Shown here in pieces: positions 29,825-39,471 of a stretch of DNA of 64,000 bases (positions are counted from its first letter, which is position 1; each line of letters opens with the position of its first letter). The DNA is taken from assembly GCF_037860755.1 (NCBI RefSeq), contig NZ_JBBEOI010000001.1, positions 62,001-126,000 of the forward strand. The letters are read 5' to 3'. The translations under genes were made by a program, and so were the position numbers. The DNA comes from Aquipuribacter hungaricus. GTDB taxonomy: Bacteria; Actinomycetota; Actinomycetes; Actinomycetales; JBBAYJ01. The notes beneath the pieces were generated by a model that searched no databases, was not told the DNA's origin, and was given only the letters and a program-made list of their open reading frames with translations.

Positions 29825-32185
29825 ATGGCCACACACCTGACCGACACGCTGCAGGTGGAGGGGATGCTCCGGTCGTCCTCGGAGCCCGCCGTCACCCGCA
29901 GCCTGAGACGCCGACCTGGTGTCCTAGCGGCTGACACCAACGCGGTGTCGCAGACCGCGACCGTCACCTACGACCCGTCGCAGACGTCGCTCGAGGAGCT
30001 GTCCGGCTGGGTGAGGGAGTGCGGCTACCACTGCGAGGGCCGCTCGGTCCCCGATCACGTCTGCGACCCCATGAGCGATAGCCACTCCCGCCCTCCGGCC
30101 GACGGACCGCAGGACGCCATGGGTCACGGCGAGCACGGTGGCGGCCACCACGGCGGGATGTCGATGGCCGCGATGGCCAGGGACATGCGCAACCGCTTCG
30201 TCGCCGCCGCGGTCCTGTCCGTGCCGATCCTGCTGTTCTCCCCCATCGGGCGCGAGGTGCTTGGTTTCACCGCCGCCACGCCGTTCGGGCTGCGCGACGA
30301 CGTGCTCTCGCTCCTGCTGTCCCTGCCGGTCATCTTCTACAGCGCGTGGATCTTCTACGACGGCGCCTGGCGGGCGCTGCGCGCGCGGACCCTGGACATG
30401 ATGGTGCTGGTCGCCGTCGCGGTGAGCGCGGGCTGGCTCTACAGCCTCGGCGTGACCCTGACCGGCGGCGGCGAGGTCTTCTACGAGGCCGCCACCGTCC
30501 TCACCGCGTTCGTCCTGCTGGGTCACTGGTTCGAGATGCGCGCCCGCGGCGGGGCCAACGACGCGATCCGCTCGCTCTTGCAGCTCGCGCCGCCGATGGC
30601 GGTCGTCCTGCGCGGGCCCGACAGGCAGGAGCAGGTCGAGGTCCCGACGGCCGAGGTCGTCGTCGGCGACGTCGTCCTGGTCCGCCCCGGCGCGAAGATC
30701 CCGGTGGACGGGGTCGTCGTGCACGGCGAGTCCGAGGTCGACGAGTCGATGGTGACGGGCGAGAGCCTGCCCGTGGCCAAGTCCGAGGGCTCCGACGTCA
30801 TCGGGGCATCGGTCAACACCACCGGGACGCTCCGGGTCCGGGCCAGCAAGGTGGGCTCCGACACGGCGCTCGCGCAGATCGTGGCGATGGTGCAGGAGGC
30901 GCAGAACAGCAAGGCCCCCGGGCAGCGCCTCGCCGACCGCGCCGCGTTCTGGCTGGTCCTCGTCGCCCTCGTCGGCGGGGCGCTGACGTTCGGCGTCTGG
31001 TTCGCCGCTGGCGCCGGTGTGGAGATGGCCCTGCTCTTCGCGATCACGGTGGTGGTCATCACCTGCCCCGACGCGCTGGGGCTGGCCACCCCGACCGCGA
31101 TCATGGTCGGCTCTGGCTTGGGCGCCCGACGCGGGGTGCTGTTCAAGAACGCGACCGCGCTGGAGACCTCGGCGCGCATCGACACCGCCGTCATGGACAA
31201 GACCGGCACCCTCACACTCGGCAGGCCCGAGGTCACCGACGTGGTCGTCATCGGCTTGGCCGAGCCGGACGTCCTCCGCCTGGTCGCGGCGGTCGAGCGC
31301 GAGTCCGAGCACCCCCTCGCTGGTGCTGTCGTCGCGTACGCAGAGGGACGAGGGGTCCCCTCTGCCGTGGCCGCAGACTTCCGAAACGTGCCGGGGCACG
31401 GCGCCGTCGCCACCGTCGAGGGCCGCAGGGTCCTCGTCGGCAACCGCCGCCTGATGGCGGCCCAGGGCGTCGAGCTCGGCGAGCTCGCCGCCCACCGGGA
31501 CGACCTGTCAGCTTCCGGTCGCACCGCCGTTCTCGTAGCTGTGGACGGCGCGGCCGTCGCGGTCGTCGCCATGGCCGACGCGGTCCGGCCCAGCGCCGCT
31601 GCGGCCGTCGCGGCGCTGCACGAGGCCGGCGTCCAGGTGGTGATGCTCACCGGTGACAACGAGCAGACCGCGCGCCGGATCGGTGACCAGCTCGGCATCG
31701 ACACGGTCATCGCGGAGGTGCTCCCCGGGGACAAGGCCGCCGAGGTCTCCCGGCTCCAGGGCGCGGGCCGGCGGGTCGCCATGGTCGGCGACGGCGTCAA
31801 CGACGCCCCTGCGCTCGCCCAGGCCGACCTCGGCGTCGCCATCGGCGCCGGCACCGACGTCGCCATCGAGACCGCCGACGTCGTCCTTATGCGCTCCGAC
31901 CCGCTCGACGTCGCCACGGCGCTGCGGATCGGCCGGGGCACCCTGCGGAAGATGCGGCAGAACCTCGGCTGGGCGATCGGCTACAACGCCATCGCCCTGC
32001 CTATCGCGGCAGGGGTGTTCGAGCCGGCCTTCGGGCTGGTCCTGCGCCCGGAGATCGCGGCGCTGTCCATGTCCGGCTCCAGCGTCCTGGTCGCCGTCAA
32101 CGCCCTGCTGCTCAAGCGGCTGCGCCTTCCGGAGCCCGCGGACGCGGTGAGGGCAGGGTCCCGACCGGTCACCGAGGCCAGATGA
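29825..32185 (+). CDS. Heavy-metal P1B-type ATPase (copper-type, CPD variant)
   Basis: A 786-residue ATPase. The N-terminal 75 residues form an HMA-like domain that lacks CxxC: GMLRSSSE stands at the usual metal loop. A His/Met/Gly-rich linker [14 protein letters not shown] precedes the eight-helix transporter core. The transmembrane metal motif is CPD at 414-416 rather than CPC. The phosphorylation site is D458 in DKTGTLT; TGES, HPLAGA (the HP motif) and GDGVNDAP are intact. The CsoR-like operator argues for copper. Overlaps the SGNH hydrolase gene by ATGA. Confidence 0.9.
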   Translation: MATHLTDTLQVEGMLRSSSEPAVTRSLRRRPGVLAADTNAVSQTATVTYDPSQTSLEELSGWVRECGYHCEGRSVPDHVCDPMSDSHSRPPADGPQDAMGHGEHGGGHHGGMSMAAMARDMRNRFVAAAVLSVPILLFSPIGREVLGFTAATPFGLRDDVLSLLLSLPVIFYSAWIFYDGAWRALRARTLDMMVLVAVAVSAGWLYSLGVTLTGGGEVFYEAATVLTAFVLLGHWFEMRARGGANDAIRSLLQLAPPMAVVLRGPDRQEQVEVPTAEVVVGDVVLVRPGAKIPVDGVVVHGESEVDESMVTGESLPVAKSEGSDVIGASVNTTGTLRVRASKVGSDTALAQIVAMVQEAQNSKAPGQRLADRAAFWLVLVALVGGALTFGVWFAAGAGVEMALLFAITVVVITCPDALGLATPTAIMVGSGLGARRGVLFKNATALETSARIDTAVMDKTGTLTLGRPEVTDVVVIGLAEPDVLRLVAAVERESEHPLAGAVVAYAEGRGVPSAVAADFRNVPGHGAVATVEGRRVLVGNRRLMAAQGVELGELAAHRDDLSASGRTAVLVAVDGAAVAVVAMADAVRPSAAAAVAALHEAGVQVVMLTGDNEQTARRIGDQLGIDTVIAEVLPGDKAAEVSRLQGAGRRVAMVGDGVNDAPALAQADLGVAIGAGTDVAIETADVVLMRSDPLDVATALRIGRGTLRKMRQNLGWAIGYNAIALPIAAGVFEPAFGLVLRPEIAALSMSGSSVLVAVNALLLKRLRLPEPADAVRAGSRPVTEAR

Positions 32186-32934
32186 GGACGCGGGCGACGA
32201 ACCATGACGAGCCGGTGACCCGGACGGTGAGCAGGTGGCGGCGGCACCCCGTCCTGACCGCGGCCGGGTGCCTGCTGCTGCTGACGGTCGTAATCGTGGT
32301 CTTCCGGGCCGTCGGCACCCAGCAGAGCGTCGCCCGGACACGGGCGTACTGGTCCGAGCCGCAGGGCGAGCCGGACGGGCTGCTCTACGTCGCCCTCGGC
32401 GACTCCGCCGCCCAGGGCGTGGGTGCGAGCAGCCCTGACAAGGGATACGTTGGCCTGCTCGCCGAGCGGCTGCGCACCAGCACCGGCCGGCCCGTCCAGG
32501 TGGTCAACCTCAGCGTCTCCGGCGCCCGCGTGGCCGACGTGGTCGAGGAGCAGCTGCCCCAGCTCGAGGGACTGGAGCCGGACCTCGTCACGGTGGCCAT
32601 CGGGGGCAACGACGTCCGCCGCTACGAGACTGACCGCTTCGCCGCCGACGTCGACCGCCTCGTCGCCGGGCTCCCGCCAGGGACCTACGTCGCGGACGTC
32701 CCGTACTTCATGCACGGTCGCTGGGAGACGGACTCCGCGCAGGCGGCCGGCACGGTACGGACGGCAGCGGGCGAGGCCGGACTGGTCGTGGTGCCCCTCA
32801 ACGACCGGCTCCGCGCCGAGGGTTTCCGCGGGATGTTCACCCAGACCTCGGGCGACCTGTTCCACCCCAACGACCGGGGGTACGAGATCTGGACGGACGC
32901 GTTCTGGACGGAGATCTGCCGCTCGTCGCTGTGA
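32182..32934 (+). CDS. Membrane-anchored SGNH/GDSL hydrolase
   Basis: A 250-residue protein with an N-terminal hydrophobic anchor ([17 protein letters not shown], about residues 27-43). SGNH blocks: [13 protein letters not shown] (block I with catalytic Ser), [11 protein letters not shown] (II), [11 protein letters not shown] (III) and [12 protein letters not shown] (V, with the catalytic Asp/His position). Extracytoplasmic lipase or esterase activity is expected. It is coupled to the metal ATPase by ATGA, an arrangement whose logic is unclear. Confidence 0.85.
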   Translation: MRTRATNHDEPVTRTVSRWRRHPVLTAAGCLLLLTVVIVVFRAVGTQQSVARTRAYWSEPQGEPDGLLYVALGDSAAQGVGASSPDKGYVGLLAERLRTSTGRPVQVVNLSVSGARVADVVEEQLPQLEGLEPDLVTVAIGGNDVRRYETDRFAADVDRLVAGLPPGTYVADVPYFMHGRWETDSAQAAGTVRTAAGEAGLVVVPLNDRLRAEGFRGMFTQTSGDLFHPNDRGYEIWTDAFWTEICRSSL

Positions 32935-32959
32935 CGACGGGCCGCGGGACAGCGTGCGT

Positions 32960-33820
32960 CTAGCGAGCCTGCTCGTCCTGCGGTGCGTGCTCCACGGTGG
33001 TCTCGCGACCGGGCCGCAGCCGGGCGCTGACGGCGATGTAGACCACGGCCAGCACGACGACGAGCAGGGCGACGAGCTGGTTCACGCGCAGCCCCAGCAC
33101 GATATTGGCCTCGTCGGTGCGCAGCAGCTCCAGCGCCGCGCGAGCGGTGCCGTACATCGCCAGGTAGAGCGCGAAGGCCCGGCCGTGGCCGAGGCGGAAC
33201 CGCCGGTCGGCCCACATGACCACCACCGCGGTGAGGAGGCTCCACAACGACTCGTACAGAAACGTGGGGTGGAAGGTCTCCGCCTCCGGGTAGGCCGCCG
33301 GCCGGTTCTCCGGATTGATCCGCAGGCCCCACGGCAGGGTGGTCGGCGTGCCGTAGATCTCCTGGTTGAAGTAGTTCCCCCACCGCCCGAACGCCTGCCC
33401 GACCGCCATCCCGGGAGCCAGCGCGTCGGCGAACGCAGGCAGCGGGATCCCGCGTCGGCGGCAGGCGAACCAGGCCCCGAGCGCTCCCCCGAGCAGTCCC
33501 CCGAAGATGGCCAGGCCGCCCTCCCACAGCCGGAGCGCCTCCCACGGGTCCTGCCAGGTGTAGTCCTGCAGGTGGGTGAGGACGTGCCACACGCGGGAGC
33601 CGACGATGCCTGACGGGACCGCCCAGGTCAGGACGTCGACGACGGTGCCCGGGCGGCCACCCCTGGCGATCCATCGCCGGTCCGCCAGACAACCGCCGGC
33701 GAAGATGCCGGCGATGATGAACAGTGCGTAGGCCCGGACCGGGACGACCCCGAGGTACCAGGTCCCCTGCGGAGGGCTTGGGATCCCGGGGTCGGCCGCG
33801 AGGGCGAGGAGCCCGGTCAC
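32960..33820 (-). CDS. lgt: Prolipoprotein diacylglyceryl transferase
   Basis: A 286-residue Lgt from GTG 33820. About seven hydrophobic helices are present. Signature GMAVGQAFGRWGNYFNQEIYG contains the R and N residues of the Lgt motif, and FHPTFLYESLW the conserved H and Y. It transfers diacylglycerol to the lipobox Cys of prelipoproteins in the membrane. The neighbourhood encodes several lipoproteins (34775, 35683, 37853, 38363), so it may be a second, cluster-specific copy; whether another lgt exists elsewhere cannot be seen. Confidence 0.9.
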   Translation of the reverse strand: MTGLLALAADPGIPSPPQGTWYLGVVPVRAYALFIIAGIFAGGCLADRRWIARGGRPGTVVDVLTWAVPSGIVGSRVWHVLTHLQDYTWQDPWEALRLWEGGLAIFGGLLGGALGAWFACRRRGIPLPAFADALAPGMAVGQAFGRWGNYFNQEIYGTPTTLPWGLRINPENRPAAYPEAETFHPTFLYESLWSLLTAVVVMWADRRFRLGHGRAFALYLAMYGTARAALELLRTDEANIVLGLRVNQLVALLVVVLAVVYIAVSARLRPGRETTVEHAPQDEQAR

Positions 33821-34251
33821 GAGGACCTCCTCGACCAGACGGCCAGCATCCACGTGTAGAGCAGCACCGCGGAGCAGGCGAGGACCAGCCACGTGCGGTC
33901 GCCGCCGGGGACGTAGTGGCTGCTGATGTGGCCGAGGAAGACGTCCATCCACCGGTAGTGCGGCACGCCGGCCCGGAACATCAGGTCCGGCGCCATCGCC
34001 ACCATGTGGAAGCCGAGGACGGAGAAGAGCTGCGCGGGCGCGGGCCGTCCCCGGACCCGCAGGTACGCCGCGTTCCAGGCCACGGTGGCGATCACCCCGA
34101 CCAAGAAGTGGGTGGACCAGTGGAACGAGGCGTCGTGGCCGGTGTAGGTCCGGTAGAGGACCACCTCTGCGGCGACGAGCCCGACCGCCTGCAGCGCGAG
34201 GCTCGCCGGGCGCAGGCAGCGCGGGCACGCCCGTCCGGTCACCCGGGTCAT
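33817..34251 (-). CDS. Small multi-pass membrane protein of unknown function
   Basis: A 144-residue protein from ATG 34251. It begins with CPRC (VTGRACPRCLRPASL), a possible zinc or disulfide pair, followed by about four hydrophobic helices (AVGLVAAEVVLY, FLVGVIATVAWNAAYL, LFSVLGFHMVAMAPDLMF, WLVLACSAVLLYTWMLAVW) and His residues between helices (GHDASFHWSTHF, GHISSHYVPGG). It overlaps both neighbours by four bases. The histidines might bind metal. Not recognised. Confidence 0.7.
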   Translation of the reverse strand: MTRVTGRACPRCLRPASLALQAVGLVAAEVVLYRTYTGHDASFHWSTHFLVGVIATVAWNAAYLRVRGRPAPAQLFSVLGFHMVAMAPDLMFRAGVPHYRWMDVFLGHISSHYVPGGDRTWLVLACSAVLLYTWMLAVWSRRSS

Positions 34252-34775
34252 GAGGTGGCTCCCACGATGGTGTCGACCTCGAACGCGTTGTCGGGCCAGG
34301 CCGGGTCGAGGGTGGAGTAGCGGACCACGCCTTCGGTGTCGACGACGGCGTAGCCGATGCCCGGGCCTCCGTCGACGGGCTCGGGCAGGTCCACGGCGTG
34401 TGCGAGGCGTCCGACCTCGTCCACGACCAGGTCGACGCCCGCCGCCGCGGCCGCGGACGCGGGGCCGCTGGAGGTGGCGCCGGGCTCCTGCACGACCAGG
34501 ACGACGTGGGCCGCGGCGGGCAGCGTGCCGCGCCAGTCCTGCAGGACGTCCCCCTCGGGGGCGGCCCGCACGAACAGCAGCACCGTGGGGCCCCGCCCGC
34601 GGGTGAGCCCCGGCAGGGACGGCTCGACAGTCGGCCAGCTCAGCAGCAGGCCGTTGCGCTGGTTGGCGCGGTCCGGCTGGTCCCGCGGCCCGGGACCGCG
34701 GGAGCCCACGAGCACCGCCGCCACGAGCAGCAGGCACATCAGCACCCCCCCGACGGCGACGCTCGTGGGGCGCAT
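34248..34775 (-). CDS. Secreted or anchored protein with possible thioredoxin-like fold
   Basis: A 175-residue protein from ATG 34775 with an N-terminal hydrophobic segment (VGGVLMCLLLVAAVLVG). The remainder, TVLLFVRAAPEGDVLQDWRGT, HVVLVVQEPGA, VDEVGRLAHAVDL and GIGYAVVDTEGVVRYSTLD, has the order of a peroxiredoxin/TlpA-like fold, but no CxxC is found. The upstream gene's stop and this ATG share TGATG. Role unknown. Confidence 0.55.
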   Translation of the reverse strand: MRPTSVAVGGVLMCLLLVAAVLVGSRGPGPRDQPDRANQRNGLLLSWPTVEPSLPGLTRGRGPTVLLFVRAAPEGDVLQDWRGTLPAAAHVVLVVQEPGATSSGPASAAAAAGVDLVVDEVGRLAHAVDLPEPVDGGPGIGYAVVDTEGVVRYSTLDPAWPDNAFEVDTIVGATS

Positions 34776-35683
34776 CACGGCATGCCGGCCACGTCCGCGA
34801 GGACGGTCCACGTCCCGCCGTCCAGGCGGAGGACCTCCTCCGCCGTCGCGGCCAGCAAGGTGCCGTCGGCCGACGCGGAGAACGCGGTCGGCGGCGCCCC
34901 GATCGACCCCTGCGACACCCAGGCGTCCCCGGCGAGGTCCCAGACCACGCCCTCCACGTCTACCCCGGTCACGGTCGGTCCCGCGCCCTCGACGTGGACA
35001 AGGGTGGTGGGTGGGGCCGGGGCGAACGCCTCGAACGTACGACCCGAGTCCCGGCTGACGAGCAGGCCGTCCGCGGTCGTCGCCAGAAGGCCCGCGCCGT
35101 CACGCAGGTGCTCCAGGTCGGCGACCACGTCCAGCTCGGCGCCCACCGCCCAGGAGCGCCCGCCGTCGCCGCTGGTGAGCACCGCGCCCGAGAGGCTGTC
35201 CCACCCGACGACCTCCTCGCCGGACACCGTCAGGGCGTGGAAGTCCGCGTCCCCCTGCAGCGACACGGCGGTCCAGGTCTCACCGGCGTCGGAGCTCTCG
35301 ACGAGGCCCAGGTGGGACGGGAGCCCCTCGCGGGCGTCGGGGTGGCCGCTGCCCAGCAGGCGGTCCCCGTCGATGGTGAAGCCCATGGTGTCCTGACGGC
35401 GGTCGGCGACCCGCTGCGGCTCTGCACCATCCTTCACGCGGAACAGGCCGGTGTGGGTCGCCACGAGGACGTCGCCGCTGGCCCGGTCGACCCCGAGCCC
35501 GTGGACGTGACCCATCCCGGGGTCGTCGGTGGCACCGGAACGGTCGGCGGCGGCCGTGCCGCCCGTGCCCTCCTGCTCGCCCGAGCACGCGGCGAGCAGG
35601 AGGACGGCGACCGCCCCGAAGGCGGTCCGGGCGACGACCGGCCGCAGGCCCGCTGACGGGCGAGAGCGGTCCTGGGGTCGCAT
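34775..35683 (-). CDS. Exported lipoprotein with BNR/sialidase-like repeats (F510_1955-type)
   Basis: A 302-residue lipoprotein. Signal peptide with lipobox LLAAC near residue 33, then repeated beta-propeller elements: GMGHVHGLGVDRASGDVLVATHTGLF, SSDAGETW, TSGDGGRSW, SRDSGRTFEAF. These Asp-box repeats resemble the F510_1955 glycosylhydrolase-like family, often next to DUF305 genes. The HVHGL motif may bind metal. No proven enzymatic activity. Its ATG overlaps the DUF305 stop (TGATG). Confidence 0.8.
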   Translation of the reverse strand: MRPQDRSRPSAGLRPVVARTAFGAVAVLLLAACSGEQEGTGGTAAADRSGATDDPGMGHVHGLGVDRASGDVLVATHTGLFRVKDGAEPQRVADRRQDTMGFTIDGDRLLGSGHPDAREGLPSHLGLVESSDAGETWTAVSLQGDADFHALTVSGEEVVGWDSLSGAVLTSGDGGRSWAVGAELDVVADLEHLRDGAGLLATTADGLLVSRDSGRTFEAFAPAPPTTLVHVEGAGPTVTGVDVEGVVWDLAGDAWVSQGSIGAPPTAFSASADGTLLAATAEEVLRLDGGTWTVLADVAGMP

Positions 35684-36312
35684 CAGGAGTCGAGCAGGTC
35701 CTGCATGCGGGCGATCTCCGACTCCTGGGTGTCGACGATCGCCTGCGCGAGCTCCTTCGCCGCGGGGTTCTGCCCCTCGTCGTGCTCCGTCTCGGCCATG
35801 GCCACGGCACCCTCGTGGTGCTCGACCATCATCGACAGGAACATCTCGTCGAAGGCAGCACCCTCGGCCGTCTCGAGCTCGGCCATCTGCTCCGGGCTCA
35901 TCATCCCGGCCATGCCGCCGCTGTCCATGCCCTCCATCTCCATGGACATCTCCATGTCCTCGGCGGGCACCTCGGCGCCCCACGCCTCGAGGAACGCGGT
36001 CATGGTGAGGATCTCGGGCTCCTGGGCCGCGGCGATCTCCTCGGCCAGCGCGAGGACCTCGGGGTCCTCGGCCCGGTCGAGCGCGAGCTCGGACATCTGC
36101 ACTGCCTGCCGGTGGTGGGGGAGCATCCCCTGGGCGAAGGTGACGTCAGCCTCGTTGTTCTCTCCCTCCACCTGCTCGGCGGTGGTGGGCAGGTCGGCGG
36201 GGGTCGCCCCGCCTGCGGTCTCGGTGGCGGCGTCCCCACCGCAGGCAGCGAGGACGATGGACAGGGTCACGGCAGCCGTCAGGGCTGCCGCACCGCGAAG
36301 CGGCGTGGTCAT
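35683..36312 (-). CDS. DUF305-family lipoprotein
   Basis: A 209-residue lipoprotein with lipobox LAAC near residue 24. DUF305 motifs: DVTFAQGMLPHHRQAVQMSELAL with the HH pair, and MFLSMMVEHHEGAVAMAE with a second HH. Between them is a Met-rich run (MEMSMEMEGMDSGGMAGMM), a typical copper-binding composition. The family is ferritin-like and linked to periplasmic metal handling. First of a five-gene run to Lgt. Confidence 0.9.
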   Translation of the reverse strand: MTTPLRGAAALTAAVTLSIVLAACGGDAATETAGGATPADLPTTAEQVEGENNEADVTFAQGMLPHHRQAVQMSELALDRAEDPEVLALAEEIAAAQEPEILTMTAFLEAWGAEVPAEDMEMSMEMEGMDSGGMAGMMSPEQMAELETAEGAAFDEMFLSMMVEHHEGAVAMAETEHDEGQNPAAKELAQAIVDTQESEIARMQDLLDS

Positions 36313-36378
36313 GGGTGGTGCTCCTCAGGTCATGGGTGGGTGTGCGAGCGCAGGCGTCGACAGACGCCGTGGCGTCGG

Positions 36379-36843
36379 CTACACCCGGATGACGCAGAGG
36401 GCGATGCGGGGAGGGGGTGGAGCAGGGGCGTGGTCGCCCACCCAGGACACGACACGGGCGACGGTGACCCGCGACCGGCCCACGACGAGCGGGCCGCGTC
36501 GGCTGAGCAGGTGCGCCAGCGTCAGGACGGCGATGCCCACGAGAGCCACCACGCACCCGGCCAGCAGGTCGTGGTGGTCCGCGGGGTGCGGCGACGGCGG
36601 CGGTGCGCCGTTCGACCCCGGCTGCGGGGTGTCCCCTGCGGCAGGGGCATCCACGAGCGTCGTCATCACCGGGTCGGCGGGGTGACCCCAGGCGTGGCCG
36701 CCCGAGACGGACACGCCCGACTCGGCCGACACGGTCCCCGTGCTCTGCTCGTCCGCACCCGCGGACACGGCGAAGAACCCATGCATCGTGAGGAAGCCGG
36801 CGACGAGGACCACGAGCAACGCCAGACGACCCGGCAGGGTCAT
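36379..36843 (-). CDS. DUF6153-family secreted/membrane protein
   Basis: A 154-residue protein. The N-terminal signal or anchor LALLVVLVAGFLTMHGFFAVSAG is followed by a His/Pro-rich stretch (GHAWGHPADP and SPHPADHHDL) and a second helix LLAGCVVALVGIAVLTLAHLL. This matches DUF6153, found with DUF305 genes in actinobacteria. It probably sits at the membrane and may bind copper through His. Sixty-six bases separate it from the DUF305 gene. Confidence 0.75.
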   Translation of the reverse strand: MTLPGRLALLVVLVAGFLTMHGFFAVSAGADEQSTGTVSAESGVSVSGGHAWGHPADPVMTTLVDAPAAGDTPQPGSNGAPPPSPHPADHHDLLAGCVVALVGIAVLTLAHLLSRRGPLVVGRSRVTVARVVSWVGDHAPAPPPPRIALCVIRV

Positions 36844-37162
36844 CTGGGTCTCTCGCGGTCGTGGTCGTCGCACACGTCGAGGGTACGACTGCGTGAGGTG
36901 ACCGCGAACTGGGTCAGACCTACCCCATGGCGCCGCGCCTCGACCAGCGCGGCGACGGCATGGTGATCGTGCGGCGCCGCCGCGCCGGTCGGCGCCCGTC
37001 ATTGCTGCGTCTGGTGCCTCGGACGCGCCGACGTCACGTAGGCGTCGGTGCACGGCAGCCGGTGTCCGGGTCCGCACATCCAGCGAGGAGCCGCCCGGCA
37101 GCCGAGCGGGACCCGGACCGCGACGCCCGGGTCCCGCCATCAGCGCGTCTGCCGGCCTGCGG
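36844..37162. other. Intergenic stretch with no clear gene
   Basis: Three hundred bases between two leftward genes. No frame shows a domain or start with a ribosome-binding site. It should hold the promoter of the DUF6153-DUF305-Lgt run, but no consensus is evident. Confidence 0.35.
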
Positions 37163-37732
37163 TCAGCTGTGCCCGGGGGCGGTGCACTGCGATCCGCCCT
37201 GCTCGGGTTCACGGCAGCCGCCGTCACCGGTGATCTCGCCAGGGGCGGCCGCGGTGAAGGTGCCGCCGGCGGGGTTGGGTGCGCCGGTCCGGGTCGCCTG
37301 CGCGACCACGGTCCCTGAGGAGTCCAGCAGCTGGGCGACCGCGAGGGCACGCAGCTCGAGGAAGCTGCCGGTGCAGGTGCCGGTCCCCGTAGCGGTGGCG
37401 GTGAACGTGCAGATGGTCCGGTCGCGGCTGCCGGGGACCACCTCTGCGTCCCCCTCGCCCCGCTTGACCACCACCGAGTACGCGACGCCGGCATCCAGGC
37501 CGGTGAAGCGCAGCGACTGCTGCCAGAGCGAGGTCTCCTCGGAGTCGCCCGAGGCGCCCTTGACGTAGTTGATCCGGCCGCCTCCGTCGGCGCTGGACGA
37601 GCCGACGGCGTCGAAGTCCAGGCGGTTGCTGCTCTCGTGCGCAGCCGACGCGGTGGGGGCCAGGGCGAGGACGGGCAGGGCGGCCAGGAGGGCCACCGCG
37701 CTCAGGCGCCGGGTGTGTCGCAGGACGTTCAT
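37163..37732 (-). CDS. Secreted protein of unknown function
   Basis: A 189-residue protein with a signal peptide (VALLAALPVLALAPTASAA, cleavage after ASA at about residue 30). The mature part is Gly/Ser/Thr-rich and beta-like, with INYVKGASGD, YSVVVKRGEGDAE and TICTFTATATGTGTCTGSF, which includes a Cys pair likely to form a disulfide. No family recognised. It lies among copper-type secreted proteins. Confidence 0.7.
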   Translation of the reverse strand: MNVLRHTRRLSAVALLAALPVLALAPTASAAHESSNRLDFDAVGSSSADGGGRINYVKGASGDSEETSLWQQSLRFTGLDAGVAYSVVVKRGEGDAEVVPGSRDRTICTFTATATGTGTCTGSFLELRALAVAQLLDSSGTVVAQATRTGAPNPAGGTFTAAAPGEITGDGGCREPEQGGSQCTAPGHS

Positions 37733-37852
37733 GGGGTCTCCAGGTGAGGGGTGAGGGGTATGCGGTCATGCACTGACACGGACGGTTCGGAGGATCGGTT
37801 CAGCCACGGCCGGTCGGGGTCCGGGACGGGGAGGACGTCGAGGGTCCGGGCG

Positions 37853-38347
37853 TCAGCCCACGCTCAGGGTGAGCATCTGCATGACCGGCATCTCGCCGTC
37901 GAGCACGGGCAGGTCGGCCCCCTCGACCGCAAGGAACTCGTACTCGCCGGGCGTCGTGTCATCGACGTGCAGCATCGGCCAGTAGTCCCCGGTGAGCACC
38001 GGCTCGTCCAGCTCGACCACGAGGTCGGTGGTGGATCCCTGCTCCACCTGCAGCGTCCCTACGACCGGGCCGGGCTTGCCGTCCAGGTCCTGGTGGACAG
38101 CGATCCAGCCCTGCTCCGCCCCCGCGAGCTCGACGGAGGCGACGGTCAGGGTCGTGCCGTCGCCGGACTGGTCTTCGGCGGTGACCGCACCCGTGACCGC
38201 ACCGGCGGCGGGGGCTGAGGCTGGGGCGGGGCTGGCCGATGGGGCGGCGGGGCTGCTGGCGGCACCGGTGTCGTCGGTGCCGCAGGCGGCGAGCCCTGCG
38301 ACGAGCATCAGGCCGAGCGCGACGGTGCGGGTCGTGGTCCGGGTCAT
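37853..38347 (-). CDS. Lipoprotein of unknown function
   Basis: A 164-residue lipoprotein: lipobox GLAACG near residue 21, then an Ala/Pro/Ser linker and a beta-rich domain with VASVELAGAEQGWIAVHQDLDGKPGPVVG and DYWPMLHVDDTTPGEYEF. This pattern (WIAVHxD, MLHxD) recalls the DUF7282-type domain of secreted proteins that occur with cupredoxins. It is followed after 15 bases by the cupredoxin gene in the upstream direction. Confidence 0.75.
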   Translation of the reverse strand: MTRTTTRTVALGLMLVAGLAACGTDDTGAASSPAAPSASPAPASAPAAGAVTGAVTAEDQSGDGTTLTVASVELAGAEQGWIAVHQDLDGKPGPVVGTLQVEQGSTTDLVVELDEPVLTGDYWPMLHVDDTTPGEYEFLAVEGADLPVLDGEMPVMQMLTLSVG

Positions 38348-38362
38348 GCGTGGTCTCCTTGG

Positions 38363-38758
38363 TCAGCGGACGGTGAGCGTGCCGGTCATGGACGGGTGGA
38401 CGGTGCAGGTGAAGTCGTAGGTGCCCGGTGTCGTCGGCGCGGTGAAGCGACCAGGCTCGGCGGCGTCGAAGCTGCCGGTGTCGAAAGAGCCGTCGACCGC
38501 GGTGACCGTGTGCGGCTCGGCGTCACCGTCCACCACGTCGACCACCTGGCCCGGTGCGACGGTCAGCGGCGCGAACGCGAAGCCCTCGACCACGTAGCTG
38601 ACGCCGTCAGGGAGTTCGACTGCCCCGGCGCTCTCGACGGTCTCGACGCTCTCGGCGGTCCCGGCGGTCTCGCCGGCCGGCGCGGAGCCGCACCCGACGA
38701 GCAGTGCCGCCGCCGCGACAGAGACGAGCGTGAGGGACAGGGGAGCGTGTCGGTTCAT
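38363..38758 (-). CDS. Cupredoxin-domain lipoprotein
   Basis: A 131-residue lipoprotein with lipobox LLVGC near residue 23. The cupredoxin domain shows the type 1 copper ligands: His in AEPHTVTA and the C-terminal set C-x2-H-x2-M in FTCTVHPSM. FAFAPLTVAPGQVV is the usual first strand of plastocyanin/amicyanin-like proteins. It probably carries electrons or copper outside the membrane. Divergent from the sigma-factor gene, which may control it. Confidence 0.9.
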   Translation of the reverse strand: MNRHAPLSLTLVSVAAAALLVGCGSAPAGETAGTAESVETVESAGAVELPDGVSYVVEGFAFAPLTVAPGQVVDVVDGDAEPHTVTAVDGSFDTGSFDAAEPGRFTAPTTPGTYDFTCTVHPSMTGTLTVR

Positions 38759-38955
38759 GGTGAGAGACACGGACCGTGGGTCCAGATGGTTCACCGGCCC
38801 GACGGTGAACCACCGAAGGTCCTGAGCCGTGTCTCCTGCCGAGACCGCTCCCCACCACCCGGAGGCACCATGGCCCTCGTGCTCCGTGTCACGACGTCCG
38901 CGAGCCCGGCGGACCTGACCGGCGCCCGCCCCGTGGCGCACCGCGACCCCAGCCG

Positions 38956-39471
38956 GTGACCAACGACGTGTCGCACGACGCCGAGCTGGTCCGCGTGCTC
39001 TACCAGGAGCACGCCGGGCCCCTCTTCGTGTTCTGCGTGCGCTACACCGGCGACGCCCAACGCGCCGAGGACGTCGTGCAAGAAGTCTTCGTCCGGGCAT
39101 GGCGATCGCTGTCCCGGGTGGACCTGGAGACCCGCCCCGTCCGCCCGTGGCTGCTCGCCGTGGCACGCAACCTGCTCACCGACCTGCACCGGGCGCAGAC
39201 GAGCCGGCCCGCGACACTCGACGAGGCGGTGCTGGCCCAGCTGCCCGCCCCCGACGAGCTGGACCGTGCGGTCGAGTCGTGGCGGGTCGCCGCCGCCCTG
39301 CAGCAGCTCAGCGCCGCCCACCGGGAGGTGCTCGTCCACGCGCACTGGCTGGGCCGCAGCGTCGCGGAGACCGCGACGGCCCTCGGTGTCCCACCTGGCA
39401 CCGTGAAGTCCCGGACGTACTACGCGCTGCGCGCGCTACGGCTCGCGCTGGAAGAAGGAGATGCACCATGA
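38956..39471 (+). CDS. ECF sigma factor
   Basis: A 171-residue sigma-70 family ECF factor from GTG 38956. Region 2: LYQEHAGPLFVFCVRYTGDAQRAEDVVQEVFVRAWRSL and RPWLLAVARNLLTDLHRA. Region 4: LQQLSAAHREVLVHAHWLGRSVAETATALGVPPGTVKSR. It overlaps a zinc-finger anti-sigma gene by ATGA, the standard arrangement. Probable targets are itself and the divergent cupredoxin/lipoprotein genes. Confidence 0.92.
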   Translation: MTNDVSHDAELVRVLYQEHAGPLFVFCVRYTGDAQRAEDVVQEVFVRAWRSLSRVDLETRPVRPWLLAVARNLLTDLHRAQTSRPATLDEAVLAQLPAPDELDRAVESWRVAAALQQLSAAHREVLVHAHWLGRSVAETATALGVPPGTVKSRTYYALRALRLALEEGDAP

